From Prosopocoilus inquinatus (taxonomy: Eukaryota > Arthropoda > Insecta > Coleoptera > Lucanidae), in assembly GCA_036172665.1 (NCBI GenBank), contig CM069875.1, forward strand, positions 20,367,806 through 20,431,805: a DNA stretch of 64,000 nt. Direction: 5' to 3'. The position numbers were made by a program, and so were the translations under genes. The first letter of the stretch is position 1, and each line of letters opens with the position of its first letter. The notes under the pieces are model-generated. The model saw only the letters and a list, made by a program, of their open reading frames with translations. It did no database searches and was not told the origin of the DNA. Positions 34,605 to 48,500 of this stretch are shown piece by piece.

Positions 34605-35575
34605 AATCGTTTTTGATTGCAGTGAAAAACTCGAGCAGCTTCTGTACAGCTGTTTCAGCCCTGCTTGGGGCTTCTTCAGCAGAGACGTAGCTCGACATTC
34701 CCACTGCAAACAAAAACGACTTGCCGAATTTATTTGCAATTGCGTTGTAAGAGTGATGAACAGATAAAATAGCGACATCTTACGATCGCTTTTTGACTTG
34801 ACATTGCAGTAGGATAGACAAATTGAAGTGGGATTTGCTCCTAATAAGTCCCCATGCAAGGCGGCCATGCTTGCTGTCAAAGCATAATGAAAGTTTAAAA
34901 AAAAAAATTTGTACAAATCGTTTTTGATTGCAGTGAAAACCTCGAGCAGCCTCTGTACAGCTGTTTCAGCTCTGCTTGGGGCTTCTTCAGCAGAGACGTA
35001 GCTAGACAGTCCCACTGCAAACAAAAACGACTTGTCCAATTTTTTTGCAATTGCGATGTAAGAGTGATGAACAGATAAAATAGCGACATCTTACGAACGC
35101 TTTTTGACCTGACATTGCAGTAGGATAGACAAATTGAAGCGGGATTTGTATGGCCGCCTTGCATGAGGTACTTAATAGGAGCAAATCCCGCTTCAATTTG
35201 TCTATCCTACTGCAATGTCATGTCAAAAAGCGATCGTAAGATGTCGCTATTTTATCTGCTCATCACTCTTACTTCGCAATTGCGAATAAATTGGACAAGT
35301 CGTTTTTGTTTACAGTGGGAATGTCGAGCTACGTCTCTGCTGAAGAAGCCCCAAGCAGGGCTGAAACAGCTGTACAGAGGCTGCTCGAGGTTTTCACTGC
35401 AATCAAAAACGATTTGCACAATTTTTTTTTTTTTTAACTTTCATTATGCTTTGACAGCAAGCATGGCTGCCTTGCATGGGAGACTTATTAGGAGCAAATC
35501 CCGCTTCAATTTGTCTATCCTACTACTATGTCAGGTCAAAAAGCGATCGTAAGATGTGGCTATTTTATCTGTTCG
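34605..35575. repeat. Cluster of four ~250-300 bp repeat units, two inverted
   Basis: Units at about 34605-34910 and 34911-35160 lie in one orientation; 35167-35470 and a partial unit at 35485-35575 lie in the other. All carry the phrases CTGTACAGCTGTTTCAGC, GGGGCTTCTTCAGCAGAGAC, AAACAAAAACGACTTG and AGGATAGACAAATTGAAG (or their complements). The open frames across them are accidental. The cluster abuts the LINE fragment to the right. Confidence 0.85.
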
Positions 35576-36515
35576 TTACAAATATAAAATATAAAATAAC
35601 TATTGTTTCGGAAAAGCTACGGCGCTTCACCAAATGTTACGGTTTCATTGCTACCATTGAGCAAAGTACTTTACATATAAATTTGGATGAGTGTACATTA
35701 GATTCTACCAGCAGTGTAAAATTTTTAGGATTAATATTTGACAATAAACTCACATGGAGCAATCACTGCTTCGACCTATCTAAAAAGCTAAATTACTATT
35801 GCTACTTAATAACAAGACTATTAGGAAATGTAAATCTTATCATTCTCAAGCTTTTATATTATGCGAATGTTCAGTCTCGCCTATGCTATGGTCTTTTATG
35901 CTGGGGTAATTCTACGCATGCAACTGAAGTGTTTTCTGCTCAAAAGTCAATCATAAGAACGTTATCAGGTGTTTCAAGAACGCATACTTGTAGATTACTT
36001 TTTAAAAAGCTACGTTTACTAACTCTTCCCTCTTTGTGTATATTATCCTGCATAATGTACGTAAAACAACATTCGCATCTCTTTACAACTACTGTCAATG
36101 TAAAAATACTTTAGACAATACTCGCTTGAGTAAGAGAAATCTTATTTACTTACCTCAACATAGAACTCAGCTATTTCATAACAGCTTTACCTATACTGCC
36201 CTTAAAATCTTTAATCATTTGCCTAAACATCTGAGGGACTTACATAAAAAAGCTTTGGAAAATAAGGTGAAATCTATTCTACTGGAGAATGTCTTTTATT
36301 CTATTGATGAATTCCTTCAATACCGAATCTTTTAATTAATTTTTGAAAATTTGTAAACGTGTAATTCATTATCTGACCGCATACATACATGAACAGTTTC
36401 TTAATTTAAGTTTTAGTTACAGTTTACTATTTTATAGTTATCATGACATTGTCGACATTTACAAATGTAAATCTGAAGACAAATATATATTATTATTATT
36501 ATATTATTATTATTC
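35576..36515 (+). mobile_element. LINE 3' fragment (reverse transcriptase C-terminus)
   Basis: The frame encodes the C-terminal part of a non-LTR reverse transcriptase: VKFLGLIFDNKLTWSNHC, then YYANVQSRLCYGLLCWGNST and FSAQKSIIRTLSGVSRTHTC, then, after a frameshift near 36090-36110, LPQHRTQLFHNSFTYTALKIFN. A TTA-rich tail at about 36486-36515 marks the 3' end. The catalytic YADD region is missing. Confidence 0.85.
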
Positions 36516-36889
36516 AGGGGTAGCAGTAATAATGGTCGTAGTCAGAGTAAGGAATACATTTATCATGTTAATAAACAAACAGTTGTTATTTACATGGTCT
36601 TGAAAAGATAGAGACTTACACACAGCAGCACTGATTTATTAATATATTGTATGGACTGACTTAAACTAGACTAAGAAAGACTAGACCCAACTTAACGCCA
36701 ACTTCAACTCCAACTCTTAATGCTCCCATCGGCGTTTACCGGACTCCAGCAGAGCTTGTAAGTGGCTAAGTATTTTTAGATTCTGAACACCGGAGCATTC
36801 CGGGGCCCTATTGCACAAAAAATTTAAAATATAAGTGAATTTTCATGTAAATTCGTTTGTACTTAATAGTCCATATTTCTTGTAAACTA

Positions 36890-38505
36890 AAATAGTAAAG
36901 GAGACTGTGGTTTAAGAGATAATTGAAATTAACCTCCGCCCACAATAATTTTTATATCCGCAGTATATTTCGACAGCTAAGCTGCCATCTTCAGTACGCT
37001 ACCAACTTGAAAGCACTAAAAAGATCTAAAAACAACCTAATGATCCTAATAAAATCATAAAAATGTTAGAACTAACAACGATCTAATCATCCTAAAAGAT
37101 ATATGTCTAAATGTAAGTAAATATAAATTAATATGTAAAGATCTAAAATTAACCGTCAGTAAAACCTTACAAATAAGTTCTAACCAAACAACACGGTAAT
37201 ACGGAAATAAATAGTCCAAATACCCGAAAAAAGCTCTTCTAAAATTTTTCCGTGTCTTTGGACTATTTATTTCCGTATTTCCATGTTGTGTAATTAGAAC
37301 TTATTGTAAGGTTTTTCTGACGGTTAATTTTAGATCTCTACATATTAATTTATATTTACTTTACATTTAGACATACCGGGTGGAAAGTTTCAAACCCGAA
37401 CATAGCAAACTATATTTCTGTGAATCGCTGCTCGCTAGTTGAAGATACAAAAATGGCAATGATATTAAAGAAAAGAGAAAATTATGGACAATATTACGGT
37501 ATTAAAATGATTCCTAAATATTAATATTGGAATGTAAACAAAATTTTCAAATTTAAAACAAAAAAATTAGTCGCCCGTGTCAGATTTAAAACTTTCAGTT
37601 CTCTCAATTAATGGAAAATAATTTATACGTCAGTCAAAAAGTATTATAAATTAATGTACAGACCAAATAGGTAGGTAATTTTATAGTGTAAGTTACAACA
37701 CTTCTTCCTTTATTAGAATGATAATTGTATTCTACGTCATTGTATACAAAAATACTGTTTCTGATACTATCAATAAACTTGAAATGATGCCATGCCATCA
37801 GTACCGAGACATGTCTATATTAAATCAGTTTTAAATTCAATTGTACTAAGAATTAAATAAGTATCACACTGTTAAAGTATAAGTAACACACAACTGTAAA
37901 GAATATTAAAAAAAACACGTCAATTCCACAAATTCAGTTGCCATCAACATTGTTTTGAAATTAACAAGAATAGTAGGAAAGTAATAGTAGGAAGTAATGC
38001 AGGAACAAAGAAATAAATCCAAACAGTTTTTCATCAGTATGCTATACAGATGAATCGAATTTTATTTTGAATGAGAAGCATATTTTACAAAATTGTGGTT
38101 ATTAAATTGCAAACTTCAAATCTGACGTACTAAGGCGACTACATTTTTCATTTGAAATTTAATAATTTAATTTCTATTTCAAAAGTATTAACACAATACG
38201 AATAATTTTAACACATTCGCCTTAATTTTATCTTTCATTCTCAACGAAACTTTGCTATGTTCGGGTTTGAAACTTTCCACCCGGTATATATCTTTTAGGA
38301 TGATTAGATTGTTGTTAGTTGTAACATTTTTATGAGTTTATTAGGATGATTGGGTTGTATTTAGATCTTTTTAGTGCTTTTAAGTTGGTAGCGTACTGAA
38401 GATGGCAGCTTAGCTGCCGAAATACGTATCTACGGATATAAAAATTATTGTGGGCGGAGGTTAATTTCAATTATCTCTTAAACCACAGTCTCCTTTAGTA
38501 TTTTA
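36890..38505. mobile_element. Long fold-back element with ~340-bp arms, interrupted by another transposon
   Basis: The left arm (36890-about 37234) is mirrored by the right arm (about 37252-37374 plus 38286-38505) around a short loop near 37235-37251. Both arms carry TTAACCTCCGCCCAC, AGCTGCCATCTTCAGTACGC and ATTTCCGTATT phrases. The right arm is split by a 911-bp insertion at 37375-38285. No coding capacity. Confidence 0.9.
37375..38285. mobile_element. 911-bp TIR element inserted in the fold-back arm
   Basis: Perfect 35-bp inverted ends start ACCGGGTGGAAAGTTTCAAA. The opposite arm of the fold-back shows the empty site, TTAGACATATATC. The filled site reads TTAGACAT-element-ATATATC, giving a 2-bp AT (or 3-bp ATA) duplication. 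No transposase frame is seen inside. Confidence 0.9.
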
Positions 38506-39425
38506 TTTTATTTTATTTTTGTGGAATAGGGTCAAGAGCTTTCCAGGACTCGAATCGAGCTTTACTGTCCCATCTCTCATCTATCACCACAGCTTCACAG
38601 CTTATCCTTTATGCAAGAAAAAAATTCTTGGATAGCATATATTAAATTTAAGCACAATTCGCAAAGAAGAAATTGAAACATATATTATGCTGATCCTTGT
38701 CGCGAGACTCCACAAGGTTACGGCGAAATTAAACACAAATCCCCGTTACGAGACATATGCAACGTTTGTAAGTCGTTTGTTTAAATGAGCATTGGGTAGT
38801 CTACCAATTTTTTTGTTGGTCATCTTGAGAGCTGTAACAAAATATGTAGCAGCTTTGTTAACCCGCATGGATAAAAGGATTTCTAAATGAATTTGTTAAA
38901 TTATTAATGTGGGAAAATCCTTTTAAAAGTGGATTAAGAAAAATGAGTTCGCGTTTGGGCTGTCTAAAAATTAAATCGTTGCATTTTTATTCTTTTCAAA
39001 TTAATGGTAACAAAATTAAAAGTCAAATAAAATTCATCGACTTGAATAGTTAAAACGCGTACTGATTTTTTAAAGAGATTTACAATAAAAACGGTGAAAC
39101 TAAACATTCAAATATACTGTGGAAAATAATAATCTTTTAAGGAGGGTTTATACGTTCTGTTTCCCGCACAAAACGATATACGTCGTACATAGCACATTAT
39201 ACAGGGTATTTGCAAAATAAATGGGAAATTTTTAACCACAATACGCCGGTAGTACAAACATGAAAAAATGCAAAAAAATCGTATAAGAAAAAGAAAATTC
39301 TTTTATCCGTCTCTTATTCGGCGCACAAGAAATAACAAAAATATAACTTACGGAATTTGATTCTCTGATCGTAGACAGTAAACATCGCGGGAATGACTAA
39401 TGTGCGAGATACAGTAACAGAATAT
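38506..39425. other. Intronic DNA
   Basis: TATACAGGGTATTTGCAAAA near 39192 is probably one end of a DNA transposon. Nothing else identified. Confidence 0.4.
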
Positions 39426-39426
39426 G

Positions 39427-40670
39427 TAGTGTTTATTTATTTATTCATTTACATCACAACTGTGATACAGAACACGTCAAAATAGTAAATTGGATTGCAA
39501 ACAAAAATATAAGATTAAACACATAAATATATCACATAACATTGTAAATAATATAAAGAAAATTATAAGTTATAAAATTCATTGTCACTCAACCATTTCT
39601 TTAATTCTCTTTTGAAAGACAATTTATTTGTTATAGCCTTCAAGTGACGTGGCAAAAGATTGTATATCCTTATACAGTTGTAATGCGGACCTTTTTCGAA
39701 CAGAGACAGAGAATGAATAGGACATGATAAAGCGTCACAAAATCTTGTAATGTACCTTTGTTGAATGTCGCTATTTTTTACGAATAGTTTAGGACTTTTT
39801 CACATATAAAGAACATTCAAGAATAAATAAATCAAATACAGTATGTACAGCTAATTTGAGAAATATCGGCTTACAATGGGAAAGAATATCAGCACCAACC
39901 ATATTACGAACGATTCTTTTTTGAATAAAAAAACCCGATTTACATGAATCGAAGTGCCCAAAATAAAATACCGTATCGTAGTCTTGATTCAATATTCGCA
40001 AAATAAAATAATTTTAAATGTTCTAAGTCTAAAATTGGCTTGATATTATAGATCAGATAATTAAAAGAATATAAGCGTTTTGATAAATCGGTGATGTGAG
40101 AATTCCAGTTTAATATTCATCTACATGGAGCCCAAAAAATTTAACAGATTTTACCTATTTAATAGATTCACCATCGGTTCGAATCCATAAGCTACACTCA
40201 GACTGTGTTTAGATGTCTTAAAATAGTTTGACTGTGTTTTATTTTTATTTAATATTAGACTATTTTTGGAACAATATCGAGCCATCTCATTACAAACCAC
40301 AGTGGCACTATTGACCAACTCCAATTTAGACTCATTGGTAATGACCACAGACGTATCGTCGGCAAACTGACAGGTAAGACCAGAGCTAAGTACTGAAGGT
40401 AATTCATTCACTAATATTATGTACAATAGCGGGCCAAGTATGGACCTTTGTGGAACACCCGCAGATATTAAAACTGGTTTGGAGCTGAAGTTATTAATGT
40501 GTACAATTTGAAATCTGTTGGAGAGGTACGAACGAAACCAACTTAGAGCTTGACCACGAATACCATAGGCATTTAACTTATCCAAGAGTAGCGTATGGTC
40601 TACTGTATCGAATGCACTACTGTTGTCGAAGAGTATGCCCAGAGAAGATTTTTGGCAGTTTCTTTCCACG
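39427..40670 (-). mobile_element. LINE fragment with reverse transcriptase core (A)
   Basis: The frame 40151-40669 shows ILFDNSSAFDTVDHTLLLDK, GVPQRSILGPLLYIILVNEL and the catalytic QFADDTSVV. The C-terminal part follows at 39580-40020 in other frames (QKRIVRNMVGAD...). The 3' end has an AAATAAATAAA tail at about 39430. It is 5'-truncated and carries frame breaks. It probably belongs to the CR1/Jockey group. Confidence 0.88.
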
Positions 40671-40914
40671 AGGAAAGTAATACGCTTTTATTTAGTTTCG
40701 CATATTCGATGAAACACGATTTAATTCAAGTATTTATGTTTTATTTTTCTCTTGAACAAAGGAAAGCTGACGATGCGATTCTCATGTAGTGTACTAGACG
40801 CGCGTAGGAAACTTTGAGAAGATATACTCAGTCTCATTGCGCCACCTAGCGGTCGGAGGTGTATGTGGAACAAGCGTCCTGGGAGAAAGTGGAGAGATGC
40901 AGATTGGAAGTTGA

Positions 40915-42065
40915 TACAAATAATAATAATCGTGTCTTTATTATAAACAAACTACCATCAACTGTCAACATGTCCGTTTAACTGCTCTATCACCTGATAA
41001 AAAATCATCCTTAAACTATACAAAAAAAAACGTAAGACGTATTTAATTTGATAATAACATTGTTACTAGTTTGATTAGTGGTTTAAGTTCGAAAGGATAA
41101 CAAAATTATGCAACTGAATTGCAAATATTTTAGCGTAGTGTATTCAATACAATATATTTATTAAAAAATCCTACGATATAGTAACTAAAAGAACGTTCAT
41201 GTTTTTTGTCTTGATAAGCGGAGGAGTCAGTAAACCTCTGTACCGTAAATTTAAATAGTGAACATCTGTTCGAAATGTAATTAAATTATATAGGTACGGT
41301 GGACTTTGTGCAAAACTTTATAATATAGACAAGCAGAGTGAAACATACTTCTGTTCCATGTGTAGCGAGCCCGTCTTTTTAATTTTGTGGTTGATTCTAG
41401 AATACTTTCTAATCCTACAAATTAGTCGTAAACTGCTATTTTGTAGTTTTTGTAATCTAGATTTATTTAGCACATCTAAATGAGGTCCATACACTTCATC
41501 GCAAAAGTCTATTTTACTCAAAATGTCTGTTGAGATAAATAATTTTTAAGTTCATGTAAGTATCTTGTAATTTTGAAACATGATGTGTGAAATTCAAGTT
41601 TTGATCCAAAATGATACCTAAGTTATTTAATTTATCAATAACCTCAATGTTAATGTCACTGATTTTAATTTTCATAGTTTATTAATAATTTCTTTTTTAA
41701 ATTTGCATGTACCAAATAGTACGTAGAAAATTTGGTTGGATTTAAAACAAATTGATGTTGGAGAGAACTTTTAAGTAAAAAAACTAGTGCTGCTATTAAG
41801 AAATATTTGAATTTGATGATTTAAGAATTTATGTTAAATAAAACTTTAAGAGGAGGAGCTAACCGGAATTTTAAAGTTTAAAGTATTAGAGAGTTAAAGT
41901 TAAATTAAATTAATTTTGCTTTCTGAATAGCACCATAGGTCGCTATTTTTTTATTAAAGTGTAAATACTGTCGAAATCAGAAGGACAAAAAGAAAAGTAA
42001 ATCTGAGAGTCATCAGTATAAAAGTGTGAAGTGCAATGTTTTAGTAAAGAGGTAAATTGTGATTA
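40915..42065 (-). mobile_element. LINE fragment with reverse transcriptase core (B)
   Basis: Broken minus-strand frames read, in order, YTDDSQIYFSFCPSDFDSIY (catalytic box), LNPTKFSTYYLVHANLKKK, LNNLGIILDQNLNFTHHVSK and SKIDFCDEVYGPHLDVLNKS. An ATT-repeat tail lies at about 40918. It differs in sequence from fragment A, so it is a separate insertion of another family. Confidence 0.8.
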
Positions 42066-42359
42066 ACATTTGAATTAGTTACTTATTACGTGGACCAGCA
42101 GTTAAAAAAAGCACACGTCTCATTTCTCTCCGGGCAACTCTAAATTGAACACCAGATTCAATCTTCTTTTATTTAAATTCAGGAATTTTCTACAAATTTG
42201 AGTCTCGGGAACGGAAGCAAAAGCTTTCCCGTATAGTGTTTGTGGTATTTCTAAACCGTCACGAACAATATTCTTACCATTTAGCTACTTTTTTTTAATA
42301 AAATCATTGGTCCGTATTCTCACCTCATAATTAACGTTGTCTCTAACTAAGAGCCAAAC
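42066..42359. other. Intronic DNA
   Basis: Nothing identified. Confidence 0.35.
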
Positions 42360-42550
42360 TACACCAGCGCGCTTTTCGCCGCGTTAAACACGCCCGGGTT
42401 TGCACTTCTGAATCGAAACCATGCGTAAAAACGAGTGAAATTAGACGAACGGAATACCACGTTTATTCCGTTCGCCTAGTTTCACTGGTTTGTACGCATA
42501 GTTTCCATTCAGACGTGCAAACCGCGTTAAAACGTTCGCGTAGTTTCGCT
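42360..42550. repeat. GC-rich hairpin MITE
   Basis: Arms of about 80 bp on each side of CCACG near 42457-42461: GAAATTAGACGAACGGAATA faces TTATTCCGTTCGCCTAGTTT, and GGGTTTGCACTTCTGAAT faces TTCAGACGTGCAAACC. Confidence 0.8.
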
Positions 42551-42559
42551 CTAAAGCTG

Positions 42560-45500
42560 TAATTAAACTATTAAACTATTAACTAAGTTATATCGTTTAT
42601 ATTTATTTTAATCACGGCTTTAGTGAGAGACGACTTTAATCATGAGATGACAATATGAGCCAATGTCATTAAATTTTGGATTACAAGAAGAACAAGAAGA
42701 AAATTATTATTAGACTCCTTATTATTAGACTAGGTTTTGTTTTCTTATGTTTAATCTTTTGCAATTATTGTAAAATATTTATTTTATAGACTATCTAGCA
42801 GTTATGGGTTCCTATCTCCTTATTATTTTATTGTCTTTTTATTATTTCCTTTCAATATAGAGTATTTGTTAAAATTGACATTCTCTTTTATTTCACAAAT
42901 TTCAAGTTAATTCAATTCTTTCAACAAGTTACTTCGGAGAAAAAATCTTCATAAGGAGAAAGACAACGAGAAACGAGAGTAAGTATTCAAGCTGACTATC
43001 CGCAAATTATTAGAGAAATAACCTGTGGTCATTACAAGTTTGTAAAACAAAGCGAAAAGGCGCGACAGAAACAAAGACCTTGTTAATTATCTCTATCCTG
43101 TTACTGGTGATTTCACAGATTTTCTGTAGCTATTTTTATTTTGTTTTATTTTAATTTTGTTTTATTTTTTGTTCAGTTCTTTTTTGAATTTTTATGTTTT
43201 ATTAAATTTTACAATTAGTTTTACGTGAAGAATAAAGCACAAAAATAGCGACGAATTAGAGCGATGTAAATTCGTAATTCGCAAGAATTCCAACTGTAAT
43301 TCTTTTATTTTTGAATTTAGAAAGAAATGTTTAATAAAAACTTATACAAAGTAATTCAAAGTTTTTGTTGATTTTTGCAAAAAAATAAATGGGCATCTCG
43401 TAATCAAGATGTAATCGAAGCTATGTTTTTATTTAAATGGAACAATCGGTATATTTATATTTCTGCATAATTTAAATTCTAGTGGGACATTTCCAAAATA
43501 ATTTGAATATTAAATGAATGAAAAAACTCAACTTTAGTTTATACGTCGGACAGACGATATTCATTTGTTTTTTCGATAAACATCAGCAAAAATTTACTTT
43601 GTATTAGTCTAAATACGTTTAGTTTTAAACATTTCTTACTAAATTAAAAAATAAAACATTAAGGGGAGTTCTCTCGAAGTCACCCTATACCCACGCCAGT
43701 TCAATTTTTTATCTCCTACAGAATAATTAAAAAAATAGAATTAAGGATTTAACATAGATAAACAGATATTATCATATACGGTGATCTACAGATTTTTATA
43801 AAAAATATTGAAGCAGAATGCTTCTGCATCCCTTAAAATCAGAGTTGAAAAGTTTAAACCAAACTGTTTAAAACATAGTATTTAAAACCTGTTTAAAAGA
43901 CCGAATTAAAAACATACTGTCTGGTTTACACAGTGTTTCAAACAAGTTGTATACTAATATGTCAAATTCATTTCTTGTTGTTTTATGCGTAAAAAAGATC
44001 ACTTCTGATATAAGAGCTTTATTCTTCCAACATAAAACTAAAAAACCAAAAGGCTAATTGTCTATTTAGAGCCGGTATTTCACTATCGGATTAACTTTAA
44101 AAATTTGATAATGGATATTATTCCGTTCAAGTTCTCGTGCCCTTTCCCTTAAATATCTGTACAAATTTAAAGTTAAAGTTTTCATAGATCTAAGTTTTAC
44201 AAAAATTTCAAAAGTTTGAAACTACTAAAAGGAAAGGTAATAGAAAGGAAACATTTCATAAATAAAGGCAAGTAATCTTATCAATATAAGAGTATGAAAT
44301 TTAATTTGGAAAGACCTAATTTGATCACTAACAAACCACAGCTTAAATTAACCTTAATGAATCGCTTGTTACGGTCATCGTAAACTTTCAATAACCCCTC
44401 TTTTGGTATATAGTTTCATGGCGGGGGCGTTTTGATATCGGTTTCATTCACGTGGAAACCAGTGCGGGGGAAGCTAATTTACTGCAGGATATTAAACGAA
44501 TTTCAGCCGGCAATTGCGATGAGGACATCGCTTATAAGTTACCTCAAGATAGAACATCTTCGGAATAGAAATGAGATTTTTATGGCAGACATTTTGTCGT
44601 TTCGCCAGAAAATGAATTGCTGCAATCGGTCCATTAAACGGAGGGTGGGGATAAAAAAATTATATAATTTATCTTACACGTGAGATTCATGCCGATGAAA
44701 AAGAGAATATATTTGTGCTAAGGGTCTAAGAAATTAGGGAATATGAAAGGTTCTGGAATAGTAGTTATTATTTTCATTAATTTAATTACTCCATATTTAT
44801 ATGAGAAGATAAGCCAAATGCATGACACTATTTTTAATGGCAAGGAAATCTCATATTATATTCAATAGCTAGGTACTTTTTTGCTCTTTTCGATAATATA
44901 AAACTTAAGTAAGTATCGTTCCTTTCTCTTTTAAAAAAATTTGCCAATAAAAAAGTGATTAATACAATTTTAACCTACTACCCTACTAATATTCAATTAT
45001 GCTTATGGACGTCTTCCTGTACTTCATTTATTTCTTGCATTAAATTTTGACCTTCTATCTTTAACTGTCCAAAAATATCTCGAAGTTATGCAGGGGGGTA
45101 AAGCATGATACCGGCTTAATATATCGAAAACTGTTGAAATTTCGTTTGTGATTTAATTGTAGAACGCACGTCGGACGGAGGTTGGAAACTCGCTTTTCAT
45201 CCCCTTTTGTCCCTAATTCTTTTAGCAATCCGTACGGTATTGAATTTCGATTTCTTTGTTAGTAGCGCCCTGGTTTTAGCATGGAAAGCCAGAAATCGGT
45301 TTCCAAATCGTTTTCCCCGAAAGCTCGAATAGTCTCTACTAATATTTGTTTTTGGAATTGTCGAAAACTGTTCACTCCTTATCTCTTTTTCTGTTGTCTT
45401 AAAAGTCGTTTCTTCTTATCGTTTAAATAAAAAATCCAAACTTTAAATTACAAAATATATTCAAACAAAAAAAATAATTTTAGTACAATAACGACAAAAT

Positions 45501-48500
45501 TACAAATGAAATAAACATGTGAATTTAATTAAATTAATAAGTAAAATTTCACAAATGACATAAAATTAAAACTACAGTATGAAAGAGAGAAGGAAAGATT
45601 AACAAAAATCAGTTTATATCTAAGAACTTTTGTTAGATCTTTGTTATTTAAACTCACCCTCGCCGATCGTGGATGCTTCTTAGGTACACTTTTAAATTAA
45701 AATAAATTTGGAAAATTGACTGATTAAAAAAAAAAGAATTTAGAATTTTGAAAACATTATGACTCATGACGCACAAACTAAGTTACATTCGGAATCGAAG
45801 AAGCACTTTTCTAGATGACAGGAGTTCGTGCCAGCTGTCGTGACAAACCCTCTCAGGCAACTGTCTTGTCGAACTCCCTTCTGATTTGAAAAGCTACCTA
45901 TTTATTGGGATCAGATGACCTCCTTTTGGTCTACGTCAACTTTGGTAATGAGAAAATTCGATCAAGGCTCTTCTGCATGATTCATCCTCCTTACATAATT
46001 ATTTCCTTTATCGCCGATGTTCCAGCGATATTAATGCCCTTGATCTAATTTCTCAGTACATACATCGCAAGCTTAACGAATGCTTTCGTTGCATAACGCT
46101 GCACGTGTTTTGTATTCTTCATGAGTCATAATACGAATTCTAACTTAATAATATATCTGAATTAAATAAGCATACTGAATTATAAAAATAATTATCCTAA
46201 GAATCTGGATTCTTACATAATCAATAAAACCTACATTGCCAATTTATTTCAATCGTTTATTTGCTCTTGTTTCTGAGATCCAATGCATACTTGATTTTTT
46301 TAAATGACAACCTGCCGATTTTTTTCCCTTTATTTAATAGTAAGTTTAGTTCAACAACCTGATGAATTCATTTATTAATAATTTAATTCCCTAAACGACC
46401 ACTTAAAAATAATTTCCTATTACACAGGAAAATTTTGGAGAAAATAACGTTTGAATGAAAAATCTAGGAAAAATGATTTAGGTTGTTATTCGACAAAACA
46501 CTGTGCAAGTTTAAACAAAAAAATTGGAAAGGAAATTCTAAAAACATGAAAACTAATATCGCTTCATAGCTTCGTCAGGAGCGATAGTGAAACGTTGAGT
46601 GTTCTTCCAAATTTTAATAGTGTCCGGTTAAATTTTAAGGTTTAAGATGTCCGATGAAATTTGTAAATTTCGTCGGACAACAGTCCACTTTAGTGATAAA
46701 AATATACTTGATAATGGCTTATGATAAGCTATAAGTATCAACCAAATTTGTACTAAACATCTTTCTCTTAGAGTAAAAAAGAATGGTGCATCTAGCACCA
46801 CTGTTTCGATTCATCCTGTACAAATGAAAATAATATATTGTAACCCTAAAAACTAAAATTCTAAACAAAAACGTTTTAAAATTTATTAGTATCTTGAGTA
46901 GTTATCGAAATATAGCCTGAGGAGACACAGTTGGGATAACCTGTACAAAATCGCTGGCCAAAATTAGAAATTTTAAACTTAAAACATGAAAATTGTTTTT
47001 GTTTTATAATATTATTTCAACTAAGTGACATGTTAAACATTTTTATTACCAATTGTTTTGCAGTGGCATTAAGCTGCTTCTAGAGTTGTTGATTTTTTTA
47101 CATTAGTATTTGACGTTTGTTTGAAAAGTCTGATAGTTTGTAATTCAGCTATGATGTTTATTCCAATTTTTTTTTATTGCGTCATTTCCATTATCTGTCA
47201 GCTTTGTCGAGCAATAAAACTAATGACGGTATAAAATTTGACATTTGTCAAAGTTAAAAATCAAGTTCTGCATTCTTCTGCAGCACCACTTTTAAGGCAT
47301 ATGATATGCAGCACTTCTTCATTTACGTTTCTCCTTGTTTTAAATAATTTAATATGAGTAAACCGTTTGTCAATTTGACAATGGGACATGAGGATTTAAC
47401 AAGGGAAAGTTGGGAATATTAATTATAATTCAAGGAAAAATTAATTGAAAATCTTTATTCTCAACAGCATATTTTAGCAACCAAATTTGATACCTTATTC
47501 TCAACAGCATATTTTAGCAACCAAATTTGATACCATCAATGGGTTAATCTCATTATGACATCAAAGTATTTGTTCGAATTTCATAACCGAGATCAAATCT
47601 GGCCTACCGCAATTTTTTTATATTGTCACTTTTTTCAGACTTTTAAGTCTTTGTTTGAAATACTGAAATATTCTGTCAGCCTTGTTTAGTTTGTTTTAGT
47701 TTTTTTTTTTTAATTACTAATAAACTAATTTTGGCCAGCTTGTTCATACAAATACTCCACTATGCGCCGTATATTTATTGCCAATGTATTCAATAACATT
47801 CTGTATAACTGCATAGTAAGAAGAAGAAAAATAATCAAATTCAAACAGTGACCAAGAGATGACACTAGGAGCTAAAAAATAGTGAACGGGGGGGTTATAA
47901 AATAGTCAAATTCTAACACTATAATTGATTTAAATAGTGATAGAAGATGAAACTTGTTAAATTAAAATAGCATTCACTTCAGACGAAAGAAATTCAAGCT
48001 TAAACGAATTAAAGCGTTGATCACACCACAAGCGATGGTGGATTGTTTGTTCTCCTTATGGCCGTATCGCCAATCTGTGTAACGCCAGGCCGGCGCTATC
48101 GACATTATACTTACAAATTTTGAAGTGTGTAAAAAAATATGTTTTAGTTTTCTGTGAATAAAATTTTACTGAAATCCAAAAGAAAGTGTTGTAAATATTA
48201 GTTTTGACGAAGAAATAAAAGTGCATGACAGAATTTGAAAAGCGAATAAGTAGAGACCTTTTATTAAGACTATCTTCCAATGTCCTTATTTGAGGGAAAA
48301 GTCAATCCAACCCACCCCAACAAAAGGATTTTTCAGAAAGCCTAGAAAAACAAATTCAATCTCTTCATAACTGTCATCATCATAAAATATTAGTTACACT
48401 GAGAAAAACATTAAGGTTGATTTTCCTTTAAAAACCGACTCAGCATACTGACTTTCCTTAGCGTACTACTGCGAAATTAACAATATAGAATGGTTTTTCC

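Noticed and set aside
34533..35552. Open frames up to 168 codons over the 34.6-35.6 kb repeats
   Set aside because: The same peptides appear on both strands because the repeat units are inverted; no protein family signal.
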